Of a stretch of 64,000 nt of DNA, positions 17,568 through 25,442 are shown in pieces. The stretch is from positions 186,001-250,000 of the forward strand of contig JAXLYV010000004.1 in NCBI GenBank assembly GCA_046351235.1, written 5' to 3'. The position numbers and the translations under genes were made by a program. This DNA is from JBBSAT01 sp046351235. GTDB lineage: Bacteria; Myxococcota_A; Polyangia; Polyangiales; Sandaracinaceae. Under the pieces are notes generated by a model. That model saw nothing but the letters and a program-made list of their open reading frames with translations. It had not been told where the DNA came from and made no database searches. Position 1 is the stretch's first letter. Each line of letters starts with the position of its first letter.

Positions 17568-19646
17568 TCACCCGAGGTGCGTGCAGCGGTTCCCGAGGCA
17601 CTGGTTGCCCTCGCCCGTGCAGCAGTCGGCGTCCGTCGCACAGGCCTCGCCCTCGTGCGAGCACTCGACGATGTCGGGCGGCACGCACATCGGGCCCGAG
17701 CCCGTGTCGCGGCAGAAACCGCTACAACACTCGCCGCTCGTCGCGCACGAGAGGCCGTCCATGTGGCAGGGCTCCTGCGTCCAGAACGCGGCCATGTTGT
17801 GGTCGGCCACGTTCTGCTGCGGCAGCCAGTACGGCGCGAAGCTCGGGTCGCTCCCCGGCGTCGGTGACGAGCGCACGGCCGCGACCCAGAGCTGACGGCG
17901 GCCCGTGCCCGCGGTACCGACCACCGCGTTGCCGTAGTCACGCGTCGAGAAGAACGCGAGCCAGAAGTAGCCGCCCTCGTCGAAGGGCGAGAACGTGGGA
18001 TAGAAGGACGTCGAGCCGCCGCCGTTCAGGTGCTCGAGCGCGTAGGCCGTCGCGCCGTCGCGCGAGACCATCTCGACACGCGCCGGCTGGAGGTCCTGGG
18101 GGAAGCGGCCCGGATCGAGGTACGAGCGGCTGTGCTGGCCGTGCTGGAACGCGATGTACGCCGAGTCGGGTGACCACGACGGGCGCGCGATGACGGCGGG
18201 CGAGCCGGCCGGGAGGATCGTGCGCGGCGCGCCGAAGGTGTCGCCCGGCATCACGTCGATCACGCCGAGGTCGCCGCGCGTGAAGTCGACGGCCCAGCCG
18301 CCGTCGGTGCTCGTGACGAACGCGATCTGCGTCCCGTCGGGCGACCACTCGGGGTGCGCGGCCTGGGCGGTGGGAAGCGTCGACGGGATCGTCGCGCCGG
18401 TGTTGCCGTCGATCAGGAACAGGCGCGTGCTCGTGCTCGCGACGAGGCGCTGGTTGTCGGGGCTGAAGCTCGCGCTCAGGAAGCTGACGACGCCGGGCGG
18501 GACGATCATCGGCGGCGGACTGGCCGTGGTGTCGCCCGTGAGATCGAAGATGGCGCTCGTGTCGCCGCCGTCCCAGAGCTCGGCCGCCATGCGGCGACCG
18601 TCGCGGCTGATCGCGTGGCACGCGACGCACTGCCGGTCGTCGCGCGCGCGGATCGGCGGGTTGGGCATGAAGTCCGTGAGGCCGCTGCCGTCGCCGTTGA
18701 TGCGCTGGATGCGGCCGCGCCCGAGATCCCAGTAGTAGATCGCGCCGCGGATCGTCGCGTCGGCGAAGCGGATCGTGACGGGCGTTCCGCGGATGACGGT
18801 GTCGGTCGCCGCCTGCCAGCGATCGACCGCGATCGTGATGGGCGCTTCCGGCATCGCCTCGGCGGCCGCGCGCCACGCGTCGCGCGTGACCGCCCAGTGG
18901 TAGCCGAAGCCGCCACCGGTGTGCAGCACGTAGCCGCGGACCGTGACGCCCGGCCCCTCGAGGCGAACCTGGTAGAGATCGTTGGCGTCGCCCCCCGACC
19001 ACTGCACGTCGGCCGGGTACACGTTCTGCGGCATCTCGGCGCCGTCGAGGGGATAGAGAAGCGTCGCCGCGCGCGCGGGATCGTCGACGGGCGTGACGCC
19101 GGGCCCGAAGTGACTCGCCGCGTCGGAGGGCGCGCCGGTGTCGAGGACGTTGCGCTCGATCGCGACGGTCACGGTGGCCGTGGCCATGCGGCTCGACGCG
19201 CTGACCGTGACGGTGACGGTGCCCGGCACGACCCCGCCCGCGGTGACGACGCCGGTCGTGCGATCGACCGAAGCGATCACCGGCCCGTCCCCGGACCAGA
19301 CCCCGTTCGTCAGCTCGCTCGTGGAACCGTCGTCGTAGTCGGCGATCACCGCGAGGTCGACCGTGGGCATCGCGCCGTCGACCGCCGTGAGCGTGGCGGT
19401 CGCCGGCTCGACGTGGATGCCCGTGAGTGTCCGCAGATGCGCGTCGTCACCGGGGCCGCCATCGCGGCCGATGCCGACGTCGAAGCCGTTGCCGTCGAGC
19501 GCCACGCGGCACGCGCCGTCGACGCAGACCTGCGAGGTGGAGCAGTCCTGGTTCGTGCGACACGAGCGGCCCGGCGGCGCGCCCCCATCGCAGGCGGCGG
19601 AGAGGAACGCGGAGCCGAGTGCGAGGGCGAGCAGCAAGCGACGCAT
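17568..19646 (-). CDS. Lipoprotein with Ig-like domain, CxxCH motif and TolB/PD40-type propeller
   Basis: The product is 692 residues, with a lipobox at about residue 18 (LSAAC). A short Cys motif (CRTNQDCSTSQVCVDGAC) is followed by a Big2-like Ig domain (about 75-165; VVTAGGVVPGTVTVTVSASS). Next is a domain with a single haem-c-type site, CVACH (about 340), and propeller blades such as SASFSPDNQRLVAS, HPEWSPDGTQIAFV and PSWSPDSAYIAFQ. A Cys-rich C-terminus (CATSGECCSGFC to CCTGEGNQC) closes the chain. Beta-propeller lipoproteins of this kind are common in myxobacteria. Whether haem is really attached is unknown. ATG 19646 fits the signal peptide. Confidence 0.82.
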   Translation of the reverse strand: MRRLLLALALGSAFLSAACDGGAPPGRSCRTNQDCSTSQVCVDGACRVALDGNGFDVGIGRDGGPGDDAHLRTLTGIHVEPATATLTAVDGAMPTVDLAVIADYDDGSTSELTNGVWSGDGPVIASVDRTTGVVTAGGVVPGTVTVTVSASSRMATATVTVAIERNVLDTGAPSDAASHFGPGVTPVDDPARAATLLYPLDGAEMPQNVYPADVQWSGGDANDLYQVRLEGPGVTVRGYVLHTGGGFGYHWAVTRDAWRAAAEAMPEAPITIAVDRWQAATDTVIRGTPVTIRFADATIRGAIYYWDLGRGRIQRINGDGSGLTDFMPNPPIRARDDRQCVACHAISRDGRRMAAELWDGGDTSAIFDLTGDTTASPPPMIVPPGVVSFLSASFSPDNQRLVASTSTRLFLIDGNTGATIPSTLPTAQAAHPEWSPDGTQIAFVTSTDGGWAVDFTRGDLGVIDVMPGDTFGAPRTILPAGSPAVIARPSWSPDSAYIAFQHGQHSRSYLDPGRFPQDLQPARVEMVSRDGATAYALEHLNGGGSTSFYPTFSPFDEGGYFWLAFFSTRDYGNAVVGTAGTGRRQLWVAAVRSSPTPGSDPSFAPYWLPQQNVADHNMAAFWTQEPCHMDGLSCATSGECCSGFCRDTGSGPMCVPPDIVECSHEGEACATDADCCTGEGNQCLGNRCTHLG

Positions 19647-19710
19647 CCCCGAAGGATACCGAAACGGGCCGGGAAATGCGCCTACGACCCGCGCGCGATA
19701 GGCTCGGCCG

Positions 19711-21789
19711 ATGAGCAGTCTCGTGTCCCTCCGGAGCAAGCGCGATCACGACGGTCGAGGTCGTGCGGCGCGCTTCCTCCCGACGACGCGGTCCGACATG
19801 GAGGCGCGCGGCTGGGACGCGCTCGACGTCCTGCTCGTCAACGGCGACGCGTACGTCGATCACCCGGCCTTCGGCGCCGCGCTCATCGGCCGCTTCCTCG
19901 AGGCCCGCGGCTACCGTGTCGGCATCGTCAGCCAGCCGCGCTGGGATCGCCCCGACGACCTGCTCGCGATGGGCGCGCCGCGCCTCTTCGTCGGCATCAC
20001 GGCGGGCAACCTCGACTCGATGCTGAACAAGCTGACCGCACAGAAGAAGGTGCGGTCGGACGATCAGTACTCGCCCGGCGGCCGCACCGGCGCGCGCCCC
20101 AACCGCGCGACCATCGTCTATTCGAACCTCGTCCGCAGCGCGATGCCGGGCGTGCCGATCGTGATCGGCGGCATCGAGGCGTCGCTGCGGCGCATCGCGC
20201 ACTTCGACTACTGGTCCGAGCCCTCGCCTCCGCGAGGGCTCGCGCGGGCGGAGCGAGGGGTGGGGCCCCCAGCCGGCTCCGCCGGGCGGGGCGGGGCCGA
20301 GCATCGGCCCCGTTTGAGTCCGTGCGTGCGTCGCTCGATCCTGCTCGACGCCAAGGCCGACCTCTTGATCTTCGGCATGGGCGAGCGCCCGGTCTGGGAG
20401 GTCGCCGATCGCCTGCGGGCGGGCGCGCGCATCGACGAGATCCGCGACGTGCGCGGCACGGCCTACACCCTGCGGAAAGGGCAGTGGGAGTCGCTCGAGA
20501 AGAGCCGCTTCGTGCGCGACGGCAAGACGCTCTGGCTTCCCTCCTACGAAGAGGTCGCGCAGGACGACGAGGCCGGGCGCGAGGCGTTCCGCGAGATGTC
20601 GCGCGCCTTCCAGCACGAGACCAACCCCGGCAACGGGCGCCCGATGCTCCAGCCGCACGGGACGGAGGCCGTCTACTTCAATCCGCCGGCCGTCCCGCTC
20701 GAGACGGCGCTCATGGACGAGCTCTACGACCTGCCGTTCACGCGCTTGCCGCACCCTTCGTACACCGAGCGCATCCCGGCCTACGAGACGGTGAAGCACT
20801 CGATCGTCACGATGCGCGGCTGCTTCGGCGGCTGCACGTTCTGCTCGATCACCGAGCACGAGGGCCGCGTGATCCAATGGCGCTCGGCCGAGAGCGTGCT
20901 CCGCGAAGTGCGCGCGCTGCGTCGCATGGAGGGCTTCCACGGCGTGGTGAGCGACGTGGGCGGCCCGACGGCGAACATGTACGCGATGAAGTGCAAGGAC
21001 GAGAAGATCGAGAGCGCGTGCCGCCGCCTCTCGTGCGTGCACCCGGGCGTCTGCGAGAACCTCGTCACCGATCACGCCCCGCTCGTCGATCTGCTCCGCA
21101 AGGTGCGCAAGGAGCCGGGCATCAAGAAGGCGTTCGTCGCGAGCGGCGTGCGCTACGACCTCGCCGAGCTCTCGCCCGAGTTCGTGAAGGAGCTCGCGAC
21201 CCATCACACGGGCGGCCAGCTCTCGGTCGCGCCCGAGCACGTCGACGAAGAGACGCTCGAGCGGATGAAGAAGCCCGGCAAGGAGAGCTACGAGCGCTTC
21301 GCCGACATGTTCGGTGCCGCGTGCGAGAGCGCCGGCAAGGAACAGCACCTCGTTCCCTATTACATCTCGGGCCACCCGGGCACGACCGACGCCGCGATGA
21401 TCGACCTCGCGCTCTACCTGAAGAGGCGCGACATCCGCCCGCGACAGGTGCAGGACTTCATCCCGACGCCGATGTCGATGGCGACCGCGATGTACTACAC
21501 GGGCTTCGACCCCTTCACGCGCGAGCGCGTCTTCACGGCGCGCACGTTGCGCGACAAGCGCCGGCAGAAGGCGCTCCTGCTCTATTGGGATCCGGCGCAC
21601 CACGAGCTGGCGCGCGAGGCGCTGATCGCGAATGGCCGTGGGGATCTCATCGGCAGCGGGCCGCACGCGCTCGTGCCGCCTGCGACCGGCAAGGGCTCGC
21701 TGTCCATCCATGCGCGCGGAAAGCGGCCTGGGCAGAAGCCGCGCGGCCCCGAGGGGCGCGAAGGTGGCGCCCGCGCGCGGCGTGCGTAG
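19711..21789 (+). CDS. ygiQ: YgiQ-family radical SAM protein with an in-frame palindromic insertion
   Basis: The product is 692 residues. Family hallmarks include VNGDAYVDHPAFGAALIGR near the N-terminus, the radical SAM cluster motif C371-x3-C375-x2-C378 (RGCFGGCTFC), and conserved blocks such as LSVAPEHV, PYYISGHPG and VQDFIPTPMSMATAMYYTG. The reaction catalysed by this family is not established. Between FDYWSE and VRRSIL, which are normally nearly adjacent, codons 171-205 (20221-20325) encode 35 Pro/Arg/Gly-rich residues from hairpin-forming DNA. The rest of the frame is intact, so the gene looks functional despite the insertion. Confidence 0.92.
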   Translation: MSSLVSLRSKRDHDGRGRAARFLPTTRSDMEARGWDALDVLLVNGDAYVDHPAFGAALIGRFLEARGYRVGIVSQPRWDRPDDLLAMGAPRLFVGITAGNLDSMLNKLTAQKKVRSDDQYSPGGRTGARPNRATIVYSNLVRSAMPGVPIVIGGIEASLRRIAHFDYWSEPSPPRGLARAERGVGPPAGSAGRGGAEHRPRLSPCVRRSILLDAKADLLIFGMGERPVWEVADRLRAGARIDEIRDVRGTAYTLRKGQWESLEKSRFVRDGKTLWLPSYEEVAQDDEAGREAFREMSRAFQHETNPGNGRPMLQPHGTEAVYFNPPAVPLETALMDELYDLPFTRLPHPSYTERIPAYETVKHSIVTMRGCFGGCTFCSITEHEGRVIQWRSAESVLREVRALRRMEGFHGVVSDVGGPTANMYAMKCKDEKIESACRRLSCVHPGVCENLVTDHAPLVDLLRKVRKEPGIKKAFVASGVRYDLAELSPEFVKELATHHTGGQLSVAPEHVDEETLERMKKPGKESYERFADMFGAACESAGKEQHLVPYYISGHPGTTDAAMIDLALYLKRRDIRPRQVQDFIPTPMSMATAMYYTGFDPFTRERVFTARTLRDKRRQKALLLYWDPAHHELAREALIANGRGDLIGSGPHALVPPATGKGSLSIHARGKRPGQKPRGPEGREGGARARRA
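20217..20325 (+). repeat. Palindromic element inserted in frame in ygiQ
   Basis: The 105-bp segment 20221-20325 has no counterpart expected in YgiQ proteins. It holds three hairpins. The first is CGAGCCCTCG with a 6-nt loop and its exact complement (20217-20242). The second is CCGGC-TCC-GCCGG (20273-20285). The third is GGGGCCGA-GCA-TCGGCCCC (20293-20311). The length is a multiple of three and the frame stays open. The third hairpin closely resembles one at 44020-44040. Confidence 0.75.
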
Positions 21790-21834
21790 GGCCACGAGAC
21801 GGCGCGTCGTGTGCGCCCGGGGGGACCATCACAC

Positions 21835-22338
21835 GTGAGCCCGCGTCCGCGCCCGCGCCCACGCTTCCAGCTCGAGACCGCGCTCGATCCGAAGGACGTG
21901 CGCGATCGCGTCCTGGCACTGATCAAGAAGGACGCTCGCTTGCGCGGCATCGCGTTCGAGCACCGCCTCGAGATCGGCATGGGCCAGGGCGAGTCGCACT
22001 TCTACTCGCCCCAGCTCGTCGCGAAGATCGAGCCGCGCGCCGGGGGAGGCAGCGTGATCCACGCGCGCTTCGGCCCGGACGCGTACGTGTGGGCGTTCTA
22101 CGTGATGGGCACGGGAGCGCTCACCGTGCTCACCCTCTTCGCGTCGATCCTCGGCCTCGGCCAGTGGTACGTGGGCATGACCCCCGTCGCGTTCGTCGTC
22201 GCGCCGATCGCCGCGGTCGCCGCGGGCCTGGTCTACGGCGCGTCCTACGTGGGACAGGGCCTCGGGTACCCCCAGATGCACCTCCTGCGCGCGACGCTGA
22301 CCGAGGCGATCGACGCAACCGAGCCGGCCGACGGGTAG
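21835..22338 (+). CDS. Small membrane protein of unknown function
   Basis: From GTG 21835 (preceded by GGGGGGA at suitable spacing) the product is 167 residues. An earlier GTG at 21811 is possible. The N-terminus is basic and Pro-rich, followed by a soluble region (LDPKDVRDRVLALIKKDARL). Two predicted transmembrane segments (about 80-105 and 110-135, VAFVVAPIAAVAAGLVYGAS) come next, then a short tail. There are no recognisable catalytic motifs. It follows ygiQ by 45 bp on the same strand and could be co-transcribed with it. I do not recognise a family. Confidence 0.7.
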   Translation: MSPRPRPRPRFQLETALDPKDVRDRVLALIKKDARLRGIAFEHRLEIGMGQGESHFYSPQLVAKIEPRAGGGSVIHARFGPDAYVWAFYVMGTGALTVLTLFASILGLGQWYVGMTPVAFVVAPIAAVAAGLVYGASYVGQGLGYPQMHLLRATLTEAIDATEPADG

Positions 22339-22449
22339 GTCCTATGGCCCCTCGAGCGCACTCGATGCACGCACGGCGCAAGGTTTGCCGGCCGATCTGC
22401 GGAAAAACCCGAGCGAGATACAGGCACGCCGCATGCGACGAGGCCTGAC

Positions 22450-22860
22450 ATGACCAAAGCGATCCCCACCATCCAGAAGTTCATGACCACGACCCCGCAC
22501 TCGGTGGGGCCCGCGCAGCCACTCTCCGTCGCGCACAAGATGATGCACGACCACCACATCCGGCACCTGCCGGTCCTCGACGGCGGGCGCCTGGTCGGGA
22601 TGCTCACCGAGCGAGACGTGGCCCTCATCACCGCGATGAAGGACGTCGACGCGACGAAGACGACGGTCGAGGACGCGATGAGCACGAGCGTCTACTCGGT
22701 CTCGCCCGATGCGGCACTGGACGAGGTGGCCGTCGCGATGGCCGAGCACAAGTACGGCTCGGCCGTGGTGCTCCAGAACGCGAAGGTCGTCGGCGTCTTC
22801 ACGACCGTCGACGCGTGCCGCGCGCTCGCGGAGCTGCTGCGCGGGCGCCTCGCGAAGTGA
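22450..22860 (+). CDS. Tandem CBS-domain protein
   Basis: The product is 136 residues and consists almost only of two CBS motifs forming one Bateman module. The first covers about 10-65 (MTTTPHSVGPAQPLSVAHKM, then HIRHLPVLDGGRLVGMLTERDV). The second covers about 75-132 (AMSTSVYSVSPDAALDEVAV, then VVLQNAKVVGVFTTVDACRAL). Such modules bind adenosine nucleotides and act as energy sensors. The UspA gene starts 43 bp downstream on the same strand, a common pairing that suggests a joint role in stress or low-energy response. ATG 22450 has GAGG seven bases upstream. Confidence 0.92.
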   Translation: MTKAIPTIQKFMTTTPHSVGPAQPLSVAHKMMHDHHIRHLPVLDGGRLVGMLTERDVALITAMKDVDATKTTVEDAMSTSVYSVSPDAALDEVAVAMAEHKYGSAVVLQNAKVVGVFTTVDACRALAELLRGRLAK

Positions 22861-22903
22861 CGACCAGCCGACTCGGCGACCAAAGGAACGAAAGGAAAGC
22901 CCC

Positions 22904-23491
22904 ATGACCCAGCCCAACTTCCGCATCGTCGTCGGCGTCGGCTTCACCGACGCGTGTGAGCACGCCGTGCTCCAGGCGCTCGCCCTCTCCTCGCGCATCC
23001 CGGGCACCGAGCTGCACTTCGCGGCGGTGCTCGACGCCGACGTCGAGCATCGCGGGCACATCGCCAAGGTCGCCGACCGCATGGTCGAGACCGAGACGAA
23101 GCTCCAGAAGTTCGTGCAGGACATCGCCGTGAAGGCGAACTCGGTCCGCAGCGAGATTCCGATCGTCTATCACGTGCGCCTCGGCAAGCCGGTCGCGGCG
23201 CTCACGCAGGTCGCCTTCGACGTCGACGCGGCGCTCGTGGTGGTGGGCACTCGCGCCCGCTCGCGCGCGGCGAAGCTGATCCTCGGCTCGGTCGCCGAGT
23301 CGCTCCTCACGGACGGGCGCTACCCCGTGCTCGTGGCGCGGCCCTACGACACCTCGGGCATGGTGCGCTCGGCGAAGCCGGACCCGCGGCGTCCCGGCGA
23401 GGCGCTCACGGCCGACCGCGACTCGATGCTGCAGTCGAGCGATCGTGTCGACTTCGGCAATCGCGCCTCGCACATCTCCGGCTTGCTCTGA
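22904..23491 (+). CDS. Universal stress protein (UspA family)
   Basis: The product is 195 residues: one UspA domain (about 6-148) and a Pro/Arg-containing C-terminal tail of about 45 residues. The strand-1 segment is IVVGVGFTDACEHAVLQAL. The ATP-loop-like segment GTRARSRAAKLILGSVAESLL near residues 113-133 approximates the G-x2-G-x9-G-S/T pattern, although GTRAR replaces the usual G-x-x-G-x-G start, so nucleotide binding is uncertain. The end of the fold is YPVLVARP. ATG 22904 has AAAGGAAAG upstream. It is likely in an operon with the CBS protein. Confidence 0.9.
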   Translation: MTQPNFRIVVGVGFTDACEHAVLQALALSSRIPGTELHFAAVLDADVEHRGHIAKVADRMVETETKLQKFVQDIAVKANSVRSEIPIVYHVRLGKPVAALTQVAFDVDAALVVVGTRARSRAAKLILGSVAESLLTDGRYPVLVARPYDTSGMVRSAKPDPRRPGEALTADRDSMLQSSDRVDFGNRASHISGLL

Positions 23492-23631
23492 GTCGAGCGC
23501 CTGCGCGCGGCCAGCCCCGCGCGCGCCGGTCCGCGGTGGTCGTCACCGCGCGCCCTCGCCCCAGGTGAGACGACGGGCGACGATGCGGAGCACGAGACCC
23601 CGGTGATTCCGACGGAACACGCGGTGCAGAC

Positions 23632-24525
23632 ATGCACCGCGTGCTCGCCGAGCTCTTCTCCGACACGGTCGCTCCCGTCCCGCTCCCACCTCCTCCGACG
23701 GAGGTGCGCCGCATCTTCGGCGGCGCCCTCGCCGCGGAGGTCGAGGAGTACTTCGAGCACGGCGCCCACGTCGCGCCGGGCGACGTCGTCCTCGACGTCG
23801 GCGCCAACATCGGCGCGTTCGCGGGCGCCGTCGCCACGCGTACCCAGGGCGACGTGACGCTGCACTGCTTCGAGCCGGCGGCGCCGCTCTTCGACACGTT
23901 GCGATCGAACTTCCGGCGGCACCCGCTGCTCGCGCGCACGCGCCACGCGCTCCATCCCGTGGCGCTCTCCACGCGCGAGGACGACGGGCGCGAGCGCGCC
24001 TTCTATTACTTCCGCCACCTCCCCACCGACAGCACCTACGATCTCGAGCGCAAGCTCGACGCCTTCCGCGACACCGTGCGTCGCGCTGCACGCGCGCTGG
24101 AAGGCTCCGAGCGCGACGGCTGGCTGCGGCAGCGCGGAGGGCGCTCGCTCGCGCGCGTGCTCGACTGGCTGTGCCGCGACGAGAGCCGGCTCGGCCCCTG
24201 GATGGCCGAGCGCGTCGCGGGGCTCGAGACGTTGCGCTGCCGTCTCGCATCGCTCGAGCGGTTCGCCGCACAGCACGAGCTGCCGCGCATCGACCTCTTG
24301 AAGATCGACGTCGAGGGGGCCGAGCTCGACGTCCTGCGCGGCGTGGGCGACGCGTGGCCGCGGGTGCGCCGCGTGGTGGTGGAGACCGACCGGCGGGAGG
24401 GCCGGGAGCGCGCGGTGATCGAGCTGCTCACCGCCCACGGGCTCCGTGTGACCTCGTGCCGGCCGCCACGCGTGGCCGCCGACGGCGACCGCTCGCTCTT
24501 GGTCATCTGCGCCTCGCGTGGTTGA
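23632..24525 (+). CDS. FkbM-family SAM-dependent methyltransferase
   Basis: The product is 297 residues. The SAM-binding motif I is VVLDVGANIGAFAGAVA (about 52-68), motif II is HCFEPAAPLFDTL, and the late motif is IDLLKIDVEGAELDVLRG (about 222-239). These define FkbM-type O-methyltransferases, which modify natural products, sugars or polysaccharides. A stretch of about 60 residues rich in Arg/Leu (about 140-205) separates the two halves and is longer than in minimal FkbM domains. No biosynthetic cluster surrounds it, so the substrate is not predictable. Confidence 0.88.
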   Translation: MHRVLAELFSDTVAPVPLPPPPTEVRRIFGGALAAEVEEYFEHGAHVAPGDVVLDVGANIGAFAGAVATRTQGDVTLHCFEPAAPLFDTLRSNFRRHPLLARTRHALHPVALSTREDDGRERAFYYFRHLPTDSTYDLERKLDAFRDTVRRAARALEGSERDGWLRQRGGRSLARVLDWLCRDESRLGPWMAERVAGLETLRCRLASLERFAAQHELPRIDLLKIDVEGAELDVLRGVGDAWPRVRRVVVETDRREGRERAVIELLTAHGLRVTSCRPPRVAADGDRSLLVICASRG

Positions 24526-24577
24526 GGCGCAATGCGCGCGCGGGGAGAACGCCGCGCATCTGCTAGGCTCTCGTGGC

Positions 24578-25351
24578 GTGACCCGCGCAGCGCACGACGG
24601 CGAAGGCCGCTGGGACTTCTACTTCTTCGTCGTCGACGGGCGGCCGTGCTCCACGATGCTCGACCTCTCGCTCATCGCGAAGGCGCCCGACGCGACGCGC
24701 CCGTGGCTCTTGAGCGTGCGCCTGCCCCTCCGCGAGCCGCGCCCCGACGGGCTCACCACGAACGCCGAGGCGAGCGAGCTCGGCAAGCTCGAGGACAGCC
24801 TCGTGCGAGCGCTCGACGCCCACTGTGGCGGTGTGTTCGTGGGCCGCATGACGTGGAACGGCGTGCGCGACCTCTTCTTCTACCTGCAGCGCACCGAGAC
24901 GCTCGAGCAGGCATTGGCGGCCGGCCTCTCGGGCGGGACGCCGCGGCGCCTCATGACGCGCAAGCAGCGCGATCCGGAGTGGCGCCACTACCTCGACGTG
25001 CTCTATCCGGGCCCGCTCGAGTGGCGCTGGATCGAAGATCGCCGCCTCGTCGAGACGCTCGCCGCCGCCGGCGACAAGAGCGACATCGCGCGGCCGATCG
25101 AGCACCTGGCCTCGTTCGCTTCGCGCGAGGCGGCCGAGGCCTGGGCGCTCTCGGTGAAGCAGATGGGGTTCGAGGTCGAGATCGAGCGCACCGACGGCGA
25201 CGGGCGCTGGAGCGCCCACGCCGTGCGCGAAGACCGGAGCGAGCTCGCCCACGTGCACGACATCGTCGAGCGCCTCTACGGTCTGGCCGAGGAGCAAGAG
25301 GGCACCTACCAGGGCTGGGAGTGCGCCGTGGTCCGCGGGCACGACGCCTGA
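24578..25351 (+). CDS. DUF695-RraB domain fusion protein
   Basis: From GTG 24578 the product is 257 residues. A start at 24518, overlapping the methyltransferase gene, is possible but adds an unconserved-looking leader. The N-terminal half (WDFYFFVVDGRPCSTMLDLS, then LFFYLQRTETLEQAL) matches DUF695. The C-terminal half (FASREAAEAWALSVKQMGFEVEIERTD, then ELAHVHDIVERLYGLAEEQEGTYQGWEC) matches RraB, the family of the RNase E inhibitor. In E. coli RraB binds RNase E and changes its substrate choice. An RNase E/G enzyme is encoded at 44845-46485, making it a natural but unproven target. Confidence 0.82.
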   Translation: MTRAAHDGEGRWDFYFFVVDGRPCSTMLDLSLIAKAPDATRPWLLSVRLPLREPRPDGLTTNAEASELGKLEDSLVRALDAHCGGVFVGRMTWNGVRDLFFYLQRTETLEQALAAGLSGGTPRRLMTRKQRDPEWRHYLDVLYPGPLEWRWIEDRRLVETLAAAGDKSDIARPIEHLASFASREAAEAWALSVKQMGFEVEIERTDGDGRWSAHAVREDRSELAHVHDIVERLYGLAEEQEGTYQGWECAVVRGHDA

Positions 25352-25403
25352 TCGACCCCACGCGGGGGCCGAGATCGCACGCGAAGTCGTGGGTGCGCGC
25401 TCG

Positions 25404-25437
25404 GACCGATGAGTTTCGGCGGGAGCGCCAGTCTCAC
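25404..25437 (+). promoter_or_regulatory. Candidate ECF-type promoter, copy 1
   Basis: GACCGATGAGTTTCG (25404-25418), a 12-nt spacer and GTCTCAC (25431-25437). Exactly the same two boxes with the same spacer recur at 26738-26771. The kinase ATG lies 5 bp after the second box and has no Shine-Dalgarno sequence, as expected for a leaderless transcript. The probable reader is the ECF factor at 27536-28438; this is inference. Confidence 0.6.
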
Positions 25438-25442
25438 TCGGC

